Below are positions 1-5,719 of a stretch of 12,200 nt of DNA, piece after piece. The position numbers were made by a program, and so were the translations under genes. The stretch's first letter is position 1. The number at the start of each line of letters is the position of its first letter. This DNA is from Treponema sp. (lineage in GTDB: Bacteria; Spirochaetota; Spirochaetia; Treponematales; Breznakiellaceae): NCBI GenBank assembly GCA_009785045.1, contig WQXC01000044.1, positions 1 through 12,200 of the forward strand. The letters are read 5' to 3'. A model generated the notes under the pieces. The model did no database searches, was not told where the DNA came from, and worked only from the letters and a program-made list of their open reading frames with translations.

Positions 1-83
1 ATGATGTTTCTAAGCTCTGATTACATGGTTTCACAGTATCCGCATGTGATTTATGTTTAAAGTTGTAGTAATATATAATCAAC
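1..83. other. Upstream edge, no supported gene
   Basis: This short stretch precedes the Sua5 gene. The first plus-strand frame is open from the window edge to a TAA at 58-60 (about 19 codons) and could be the tail of a gene that starts outside the window. It is too short to identify, and no family signature is visible. Confidence 0.25.
74..79 (+). promoter_or_regulatory. Possible -10 box directly before the sua5-like start
   Basis: A perfect TATAAT lies only four bases before the ATG at 84, and an overlapping TATATA at 72-77 leaves six bases. No good -35 hexamer is seen at the normal distance (51-56 reads TTATGT). No Shine-Dalgarno-like sequence precedes the ATG. If this -10 is used, the transcript would begin at or next to the start codon. 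The AT-rich context makes a chance match possible. Confidence 0.4.
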
Positions 84-1100
84 ATGAAAATCCTGCCGGT
101 AACACCTGAATCCCTTAAAGAAGGGGCTGAAATCCTTAAAAATGGGGGGCTTGTGGCATTTCCGACGGAAACTGTCTACGGGCTGGGAGCTGACGCGTTT
201 AACGCTCAGGCTCTTGCGAAAGTTTTTGAGGTAAAAGGCCGCCCTCATTTTGACCCATTAATTATCCATATTGCTACAATTAAAAGCCTGGAGAAAGTAG
301 CAAGCCTTACGTTATTAAACGAGAAAACACGGAATAAACTCTTTGTCCTTGCCGAAAATCTATGGCCGGGGCCTCTTTCCATTATTCTGCCAAAAAATGA
401 AAAAATACCCGGTATTGCAACAGCAGGTTTACAAACAGCAGCCATTCGTTTTCCGGCTCATGAAACAGCGCAAAAGTTAATCTCTTTTTCCACAGGAGCA
501 GTTGCGGCTCCAAGCGCAAACCCGTTCGGCAGTCTTAGCCCGACAAGAGCGGAACACGTATGTGATGGACTAGGAAATAAGATTGATATGATACTTGATG
601 AAGGTCCTACCCGAATAGGGCTTGAATCCACAGTGCTGGATATTACAGGCGATGTATTAAAAATACTGCGGCCAGGCGGCACACCAAAAGAAGCTATCGA
701 AAGACTGATTGGTCCTGTCGCTGACGGGTCTTCCATTGTTGATGATAGTACGGCTCATGCATCCCCAGGACAGTTAAAAAGTCATTATGCTCCAAGAGCT
801 TCACTTAATACATTGAGCCGTGAAGAAATAATTAACAAAGTAATTGAACCAAACACTGCTTTTCTCTTTTTTGACGGAGCAACAAGAGACGTTTGGTTAA
901 AAACACAAAAACCGCAAGAATTATTTGTTTTAAGGTTTCTATCCGAAACTGGCGATTCAATGGAAGCTGCATCCCGCCTTTTTGAAACCTTACACGAACT
1001 TGATAAACATCAGGTTTCCAGGATATATGCACAATTGGCTCCTAACGAAGGATTGGGAACAGCTATTAACGATAGATTAAAACGAGGAGAAAAAAAATGA
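84..1100 (+). CDS. L-threonylcarbamoyladenylate synthase, Sua5 type (TsaC/YrdC domain plus Sua5 domain)
   Basis: The 338-residue protein should make threonylcarbamoyl-AMP from threonine, bicarbonate and ATP. This is the first step of the t6A37 modification in tRNAs that read ANN codons, and it acts in the cytoplasm. The YrdC domain spans about residues 8-205: it has the FPTETVYGLG segment (26-35), the KGR substrate-binding motif (51-53), a PSANPFGSLSPT segment (143-154) and ESTVLDI (181-187). The SPGQ...HYAP linker (227-237) and a C-terminal Sua5 domain ending in GLGTAINDRL show the long Sua5 form rather than the short TsaC form. The ATG at 84 gives a normal N terminus, although no Shine-Dalgarno precedes it. 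Its stop overlaps the next gene's start (ATGA), so the two are probably co-transcribed and translationally coupled. The family call is secure; sua5 would be the natural name. Confidence 0.95.
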   Translation: MKILPVTPESLKEGAEILKNGGLVAFPTETVYGLGADAFNAQALAKVFEVKGRPHFDPLIIHIATIKSLEKVASLTLLNEKTRNKLFVLAENLWPGPLSIILPKNEKIPGIATAGLQTAAIRFPAHETAQKLISFSTGAVAAPSANPFGSLSPTRAEHVCDGLGNKIDMILDEGPTRIGLESTVLDITGDVLKILRPGGTPKEAIERLIGPVADGSSIVDDSTAHASPGQLKSHYAPRASLNTLSREEIINKVIEPNTAFLFFDGATRDVWLKTQKPQELFVLRFLSETGDSMEAASRLFETLHELDKHQVSRIYAQLAPNEGLGTAINDRLKRGEKK

Positions 1101-1564
1101 AAACGATTATTCTTTATGCAACCAAACACGGAGCTGCAGGCGAGATTGCGCAGCGTATCGCAGAAAAAATTGACGGCGCTGTTGTTCATGATTTAAAACA
1201 GGCACTGCCTTCTCTTGCAGATTTTGACTGCATTATAGTGGGCGGTTCGATATATGCCGGAAGTATCCGCAAGGAAGCAAAAACATTTTTAACAAAGAAT
1301 GCGGAAATTTTAAAAGAAAAAAAATTAGGATTATTTTTATGCGGGCTGGATTCCAGCGGCAAAGCAGCATACTTTGAAAAAAATATTCCCGCTGATATTT
1401 TACAAACGGCAAAAGCAAAAAGTTTTTTGGGTGGAATATTCGATCCTAAAAAAACCGGAGCCATGGAACGGTTTATTATTAAAATTGTTACAAAACAATC
1501 CTGTTACATGAGTACAATTAAAGATGAAAAAATTGTTAAATTTGCAGAGCAAATGAAAGCTTAA
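1097..1564 (+). CDS. Flavodoxin-domain protein, related to HemG-type protoporphyrinogen oxidase
   Basis: This is a 155-residue flavodoxin-fold protein. The N-terminal strand plus phosphate loop (IILYATKHGAAGE, residues 4-16) matches the FMN-binding loop. The segment VGGSIYAGSIRKEAKTFL (48-65) resembles the second flavin loop of the Flavodoxin_5/HemG group. A role in redox chemistry with bound FMN is inferred. HemG itself oxidises protoporphyrinogen IX, but the protein is a little shorter than typical HemG and no haem gene is nearby, so that substrate is not supported. The start overlaps the Sua5 stop by four bases. A GAGGAG at 1084-1089, seven bases upstream, supports the ATG. Its TAA shares bases with the stop of the convergent LRR gene, and no terminator hairpin is seen after it. 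Confidence 0.82.
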   Translation: MKTIILYATKHGAAGEIAQRIAEKIDGAVVHDLKQALPSLADFDCIIVGGSIYAGSIRKEAKTFLTKNAEILKEKKLGLFLCGLDSSGKAAYFEKNIPADILQTAKAKSFLGGIFDPKKTGAMERFIIKIVTKQSCYMSTIKDEKIVKFAEQMKA

Positions 1565-2388
1565 TCCATGCGCCAGTTACCCTCAGATAATACATATCTG
1601 CCGGGTCTCTTTCCGTTGGTTTCATAAAATGCGTCAAAGTTATTCGCGGTTGTATATAAAATATTACCGCTGACATCTGTAAAAACAATATTGCTTCTGA
1701 TACGGCCGTCCGAAGATCGCGCGTCAAAAGCGCGGTTACCTAAAGTCTGCAGTGACGCAGGGATTGTAACGCTTGTAATAAAATTGTTGTAAAATGCACC
1801 GTCTCTGATAACCGTAACTCCCGAGCCAACCACAATGCCGGTAAGCCTGTTGCCGGAAAAAGCGCCCTCGCCTATTGTTGTAACATTTGCAGGAATATCA
1901 ACATTTCTAAGTTTATTGTTAAAAAAAGCATAATCATCGATTATAGTAACGCTTGCTGGTAATTCAATAACCTCTATCAGATTATTGGAAAAAGCGCCTT
2001 TACCAATGTTTGTAATACCTGAACCTAAAGTAACATTAACAAGCCTGTTACTTGTAAACGCTCCCCTTCCGATTCTTGTAACATTATTGCCGATTGTCAC
2101 AGTTGTAAGTCTGTTGTACGAGAAAGCGCCATCACCGATAACAGTAACAGAGTCTGGAATTGCAACCTCTCTTAAACTTTTACCGATAAATGCGCCGTCG
2201 CCGATAATGGTAACTCTTTTTCCATCAATAGTTTCTGGAATAGAAAGAGTATTTGCCCTGCCTGTGGAACCGGTAATTGTAAGACCTGTACTGTTGTCTT
2301 CTACAGTAATCCTAAGACCGCTTTCGGCAAAAACGAAACCTGTGCCTGCGATAACAAAAACAACCAATAAAATAACGATTTTCTTCAT
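1561..2388 (-). CDS. Secreted BspA-like leucine-rich repeat protein (LRR_5 type)
   Basis: This 275-residue protein has a clear signal peptide: two lysines, a hydrophobic core at residues 4-20, and probable cleavage after VFA at residue 21. There is no lipobox. Residues 62-215 are seven full 22-residue repeats of the form IGxGAFxxNxLxxVxIPxSVTx, followed by a partial eighth at 216. This is the BspA/LRR_5 pattern common in treponemes and Bacteroidetes, where such proteins are often surface-exposed and bind host or partner proteins. The exact partner here is unknown. The C-terminal 50 residues or so are non-repeat, with no visible anchor, so periplasmic, secreted and surface locations all remain possible. 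It has its own near-consensus promoter eight bases before the ATG and no Shine-Dalgarno. It is convergent with the flavodoxin gene. Confidence 0.88.
   Translation of the reverse strand: MKKIVILLVVFVIAGTGFVFAESGLRITVEDNSTGLTITGSTGRANTLSIPETIDGKRVTIIGDGAFIGKSLREVAIPDSVTVIGDGAFSYNRLTTVTIGNNVTRIGRGAFTSNRLVNVTLGSGITNIGKGAFSNNLIEVIELPASVTIIDDYAFFNNKLRNVDIPANVTTIGEGAFSGNRLTGIVVGSGVTVIRDGAFYNNFITSVTIPASLQTLGNRAFDARSSDGRIRSNIVFTDVSGNILYTTANNFDAFYETNGKRPGRYVLSEGNWRMD
1744..2205 (-). repeat. Seven tandem 66-bp LRR-coding repeats
   Basis: Seven in-frame 66-bp units encode the 22-residue leucine-rich repeats of the gene above. Conservation is mainly at protein level (I-G-x-G-A-F and V/I-x-I-P positions). 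The DNA copies have diverged, so recent expansion is unlikely. Confidence 0.85.
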
Positions 2389-2396
2389 TTACACTA

Positions 2397-2425
2397 ATTA
2401 TAATGCCGATTCAGGCAAGTATCAA
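2397..2425 (-). promoter_or_regulatory. Near-consensus sigma70-type promoter of the LRR gene
   Basis: On the minus strand, TTGATA (2420-2425) and TATAAT (2397-2402) are separated by exactly 17 bases. The match is 5/6 and 6/6 to the vegetative consensus. Only eight bases lie between the -10 and the ATG at 2388, so transcription should start at or within a base or two of the start codon. The -35 begins three bases from the T-run of the preceding terminator. Confidence 0.8.
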
Positions 2426-2428
2426 TAT

Positions 2429-2458
2429 AAAAAAAGGGCTGGTTTCCCAGCCCCTTTT
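2429..2458 (-). terminator. Rho-independent terminator of the membrane-protein gene
   Basis: On the minus strand, GGGCTGG and CCAGCCC form a seven-pair stem with a GAAA loop, followed by seven T. The A4 run and a G on the 5' side extend the stem by further pairs. It sits 17 bases after the stop of the gene ending at 2476 and separates it from the LRR gene. The complementary strand ends in only four T, so activity in that direction would be weaker. Confidence 0.92.
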
Positions 2459-2475
2459 GCGGTCAATTTAAAGCT

Positions 2476-3636
2476 TTATTCATCGACATATTCGTCGCTG
2501 TAAAAATCATCATCATATAAATCAGATTCGTCATTAGAAATTGGCTCTTCTATAACTGAAGTATTTGGCTGCGTAAAGATATCACTTATTTCTGGAATGA
2601 TAGTATTTATTATATCAAGAGCAGCTCTTGCAGGCATAATGTATTTAATTTCTATATAACCTTTAACGCCGTCAACTAAAACAGGAACAAATATCTTGGT
2701 GCCTCTAACAACAATTTTTCCAGTAATTGTAACTGCATCACCAAAATTAACCTTTTTAACTTCTACCTTTTCGTTAGGACGGGAAAAAACCGGAATATTT
2801 GGAGTTGTATTTGCTACAACAGCAGCAACACCTTGTCTGCCGGTATTTTTTGCGGCAACAACAACATTTTCATATTCTGTTTTTATCTTATCAATTTCTT
2901 TACCTGTTTCTATTGCTTTACCTATTGCGCCGCCAATCAGAATAGCAAGGGTAATCGCAACAGCAATTCCCGATCCAATAAGGAAAGTCATCATTCTGCC
3001 GGCATTAGAACCTCTTTTTCTGGCGGCTTCCTGATCATATGGTTTAACCTTGGAAAAATAGAGAATGATTGATGCAGCAATTACTCCAAGCGTAACAAAA
3101 ATTCCTACCACTGCATTAAAAATTGCGGCAATACAAGCTACGATGATTCCATAAAAAGCAATAGTAAAGCTATTTTTAACCATATTGGTTAGTTCCACAG
3201 CGCCCATTAGTTTTATAACATCAAAATGCCATAACCAAAACCAAAGAGCCGGCACTACAAGAGGCACGATGAAAAACAGAACAAGCGGAAACTGCGGCAT
3301 AAGCACACCGCGGGATATAATTCCAATCAATAAAAAGAGAGCAAGCAAAAGAACCGAACATGATATACCAATAATCAATGTTTGCAAAAGTTTTGCAACG
3401 CTTCCCATTTTAAAAAGCGAGGAAAATAAAGAACTGACAAATTTGCCAATCAGTAAGGGTATAAGCTGAACAGCAGCCATTGCGCCGCCTTCGGTTTCTA
3501 CTACAAAAGTATTGTCGATGCTGCCCCACTTTCTTTCGTGAGCTTCAGCTTCGGTAATTTGAGCTCCAGTGGAGTCTGTTATTGTTCCATCTGCATGCTC
3601 AGTAATTGATTTTCCATCCTGAGTTAAATATTCCAT
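2476..3636 (-). CDS. Multi-pass membrane protein with SH3-like C-terminal domain, function unknown
   Basis: I do not recognise the family of this 386-residue protein. The first 50 or so residues are hydrophilic and rich in T, D, G and E. Hydrophobic segments at about 85-107, 115-137, 156-173, 176-194 and 216-238 predict five membrane helices. Residues 240-270 could be a short helical linker. Residues 275-335 look like a small beta domain of the bacterial SH3 kind (PVFSRPNEK, then VNFGDAVTITGK and VDGVKGYIEIKYI), a fold often used for binding peptidoglycan or proteins. The last 17 residues are strongly acidic and Tyr/Asp-rich. The start is supported by AAGGAG at 3643-3648, six bases before the ATG. 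The gene has its own promoter and terminator, so it is probably monocistronic. A sensory or envelope role is only a guess. Confidence 0.8.
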   Translation of the reverse strand: MEYLTQDGKSITEHADGTITDSTGAQITEAEAHERKWGSIDNTFVVETEGGAMAAVQLIPLLIGKFVSSLFSSLFKMGSVAKLLQTLIIGISCSVLLLALFLLIGIISRGVLMPQFPLVLFFIVPLVVPALWFWLWHFDVIKLMGAVELTNMVKNSFTIAFYGIIVACIAAIFNAVVGIFVTLGVIAASIILYFSKVKPYDQEAARKRGSNAGRMMTFLIGSGIAVAITLAILIGGAIGKAIETGKEIDKIKTEYENVVVAAKNTGRQGVAAVVANTTPNIPVFSRPNEKVEVKKVNFGDAVTITGKIVVRGTKIFVPVLVDGVKGYIEIKYIMPARAALDIINTIIPEISDIFTQPNTSVIEEPISNDESDLYDDDFYSDEYVDE

Positions 3637-3664
3637 ATAAATCTCCTTATAAGGTTGATAAGCG

Positions 3665-3692
3665 ATTATATCATATTTTAAAGATTTTGCAA
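3665..3692 (-). promoter_or_regulatory. Promoter of the membrane-protein gene
   Basis: The minus strand carries TTGCAA (3687-3692, 4/6) and a perfect TATAAT (3665-3670) with a 16-base spacer. The resulting leader would be about 20 bases and includes the AAGGAG Shine-Dalgarno at 3643-3648, a conventional arrangement unlike the leaderless-looking starts elsewhere in the window. Confidence 0.7.
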
Positions 3693-3718
3693 ACCAGAAA
3701 GATTTAATGGAATAAAAA

Positions 3719-3773
3719 CAAAAAACCCGACCACTAAAACTTTTGCTGTAAACTAAAGTTTAATGATCAGGTT
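3719..3773 (-). terminator. Terminator of the che-tRNA transcription unit
   Basis: On the minus strand AACCTGATCA pairs with TGGTCGGGTT (ten pairs, two of them G-T). Inside it, AAACTTT pairs with AAAGTTT, giving a long imperfect stem that runs into six T. It lies just after the tRNA 3' end and before the promoter of the next gene, as expected for the end of the cheA-cheW/R-cheX-tRNA unit. Confidence 0.75.
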
Positions 3774-3782
3774 AAAATTTAA

Positions 3783-3856
3783 TGGGCGGTACAAGACTCG
3801 AACTTGTGACCCCCAGCGTGTCGAGCTGGTGCTCTAACCAACTGAGCTAACCGCCC
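3783..3856 (-). tRNA. tRNA-Val, anticodon GAC
   Basis: The 74-base cloverleaf is complete. The acceptor stem is GGGCGGT/ACCGCCC, the D stem GCTC/GAGC, the anticodon stem CCAGC/GCTGG with loop TCGACAC, the variable loop has five bases, and the T stem ACAAG/CTTGT carries loop TTCGAGT. The anticodon GAC (3820-3822) reads GUC and GUU, so the tRNA carries valine. The discriminator base is A and CCA is not encoded, so CCA must be added after transcription. It begins only eight bases after the cheX stop on the same strand, with no terminator between, so it is probably transcribed with the chemotaxis genes and released by RNase P. A promoter inside cheX cannot be excluded. Confidence 0.97.
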
Positions 3857-3864
3857 AGTGAAAC

Positions 3865-4341
3865 TTACTTCACTCTTTCGCGGATAGCTACGTTTACTTC
3901 TATTTTGTTACCGGAACCGAGCTCCATAGGCACAATAAGCGCTTCTACTTCGCCGAGGTTTGTGGATACTTCCATATTATCGCCGGTAAATAAAGCCGGC
4001 GGAGTAAGGTCAAATTTAAAGCAAAGATCGTGCAGTTTGGTTACTGCCTGAGCAGTAATCATATTGGCAAGCTCCTGAATTGTTGCCTTGGCAAGTTCAT
4101 CAAAAACAGTGAAATTCTCACCGTTCATGGAACCGGCAACACTTAAAGCTGTATCTTTTGTCATATCAAAAAGGACACGCCCCTCAACATCTCCGGCAAG
4201 ACCTACAAGGGCAGCTACACCCATGATGGACATTGAGGTAGGTTTAAGGTAAATTTCACCGCGTTTTACTTCGGAATTCAACACCTCTTTTAATACATTA
4301 TAAGCTGACTCCACAAAGGGGTTGATATACTCAACTCTCAT
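3865..4341 (-). CDS. cheX: CheX, CheY-phosphate phosphatase
   Basis: The 158-residue protein matches the CheC/CheX/FliY phosphatase family in its single-motif CheX form. The catalytic ExxN signature is ELAN, residues 90-93 (E90, N93), within the helix after DELAKATIQ. In this family the Glu and Asn position the water that hydrolyses the acyl-phosphate of CheY-P. The length is normal for CheX. It would reset the chemotaxis signal in the cytoplasm in a spirochaete that lacks CheZ. The start is supported by AAGGAG at 4348-4353, six bases upstream. It follows the CheW-CheR-like gene by 27 bases in the same operon. Unlike the cheA-cheW-cheX-cheY order I recall from other treponemes, no cheY follows; a tRNA gene does. 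Confidence 0.95.
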   Translation of the reverse strand: MRVEYINPFVESAYNVLKEVLNSEVKRGEIYLKPTSMSIMGVAALVGLAGDVEGRVLFDMTKDTALSVAGSMNGENFTVFDELAKATIQELANMITAQAVTKLHDLCFKFDLTPPALFTGDNMEVSTNLGEVEALIVPMELGSGNKIEVNVAIRERVK

Positions 4342-4368
4342 AATTCTCTCCTTAATATTTTTACTAAA

Positions 4369-5712
4369 TCATGCACCATACATAAAAGCGGAAACCGGAT
4401 CATTGGCTATTGCCTGCCACATGCCGCCGCCTATAAGCTCTTCGTTCCTGCCAACAATAACAATTCCGCGATTTTTCAGTTTATCAGAAAAATCTGTTAT
4501 AATCCTTGACTGTTCCTGCGCAGGCAGGAATGAAATAACATCCCTTGCCAGGATAAAATCAACTTCCGGCAGGGTGTTTTCATTTGTTATATCATGATAC
4601 TCAAAAACAATCGAGTCCCTGATAACCTGATTAAATGTATAACCGCTTGACCCTCGCACCATAAACGGCCTGCAGAACTCCGGTACTTCTTCCAAATCGA
4701 AGATCATATTGGGAGCCTGTGACACAGCCATGATATCGTTGTCATTCGCCCAAATTTTAATATGAGCGTTAGGATACCTGGTTCTAAGTATACAGGCAAA
4801 TGAATAAGTTTCATAGCCCTTTCCGCTGCCAATATTCCAAACATTAATGTTACCCGAAGAAATTTCCGGCAATATTTTCCTGATTGCCTGAGCGTAAGAT
4901 TCATTCCAGAACTCACCGGAACACGGGGATGCGAAATTGCGAAGGAATTCGTCCGCTTCCGAAGCGCTCCTTAACTGCAGATCTTCACCGGAACGGCCAT
5001 TACTCCATTCGCTAAAGCGTCTTTGCAGCCATCTGTCGTTTACGCCGGTAACAGTAAACCGCCGTAAAGCCGCGAGGCTCTCCTGGATAAAACCGATAGC
5101 CGAATTTGCGGCAGAACGCTGCTCTGCAACCTGTTCTCCGGATGATGACGGCGGCGGCGGCACATAATAGTCTCCGGAATCGGAAACTGAAGTGCGGGAT
5201 GATTTCTTTTCTTCATCGCTTACTGTAAATATGCGTACAACATCAAGGATGATGTAAAGGTCACCCTGTTTTTCTACAACGCCGCTTATATACTTAATGT
5301 TAATATCGCCGAAAATAGGATGCGGCGGCTGAATTGATTCTTTTGTAATTCCAACAACCTTATCTATTTTATCTACGATTGTTCCGTAAACCTGATCATT
5401 AATATGAAGGATAAGCATGTTTTCGAGATTATCAGCTTTTGGATCTACCGGCAAATGAAAGAACTGCCTTAGATCGATAATAGGAATAATGTCACCGCGT
5501 AAATTGTACACGCCGCGGACATAGGAAGCCGCGTTGGGTACATAAGTAAATTTATCGGCTTTTGCAATTTCCTTTACATTCATGATATCAACGCCGTAAT
5601 CTTTACCGGACAAAGAGAAAGTAACCATTTTAAAATCTACATTCTCTACGCGTTCTTTTTGTTCCTGTAAATCGGCGTTAACCTGTTCTAAATCTCTAAT
5701 TACTGCCGCCAT
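4369..5712 (-). CDS. CheW coupling protein fused to a CheR-like methyltransferase domain
   Basis: This is a 447-residue two-domain protein. Residues 1-26 look like a short coiled coil. Residues 27-165 are a full CheW domain (VTFSLSGKDYGVDI; YVRGVYNLRGDIIPIIDL at 64-81; a hydrophobic C-terminal strand DLYIILDVVRIF). A Ser/Pro-rich linker with PPPP (185-188) joins it to a CheR-like region from about 200 to the end. CheW couples CheA to chemoreceptors; CheR normally methylates receptor glutamates with S-adenosylmethionine. Here the SAM loop reads NIGSGKGYETYSFA (293-306), keeping the glycines and YS. The usual N-terminal T-x-FFR element appears as SGEFWNE (265-271), and the CRNV element as ARDV (389-392). 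Catalysis may therefore be lost and the domain structural. Spirochaetes are known to have such CheW-CheR-like fusions. Seven bases separate it from cheA; only a weak AGGT site precedes the ATG, so coupling is likely. Confidence 0.92.
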   Translation of the reverse strand: MAAVIRDLEQVNADLQEQKERVENVDFKMVTFSLSGKDYGVDIMNVKEIAKADKFTYVPNAASYVRGVYNLRGDIIPIIDLRQFFHLPVDPKADNLENMLILHINDQVYGTIVDKIDKVVGITKESIQPPHPIFGDINIKYISGVVEKQGDLYIILDVVRIFTVSDEEKKSSRTSVSDSGDYYVPPPPSSSGEQVAEQRSAANSAIGFIQESLAALRRFTVTGVNDRWLQRRFSEWSNGRSGEDLQLRSASEADEFLRNFASPCSGEFWNESYAQAIRKILPEISSGNINVWNIGSGKGYETYSFACILRTRYPNAHIKIWANDNDIMAVSQAPNMIFDLEEVPEFCRPFMVRGSSGYTFNQVIRDSIVFEYHDITNENTLPEVDFILARDVISFLPAQEQSRIITDFSDKLKNRGIVIVGRNEELIGGGMWQAIANDPVSAFMYGA

Positions 5713-5719
5713 ATATTAC

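Noticed and set aside
1985..2503. 172-residue plus-strand frame opposite the LRR gene
   Set aside because: It is a shadow of the 66-bp repeats. Its protein is a hydrophobic repetitive string, no Shine-Dalgarno precedes it, and it crosses the terminator and promoter of the minus-strand genes.
3783..3856. tRNA 3' end as a mobile-element attachment site
   Set aside because: No second copy of the tRNA 3' sequence, integrase or phage gene is visible in the window. The neighbouring DNA is a terminator and an ordinary gene.
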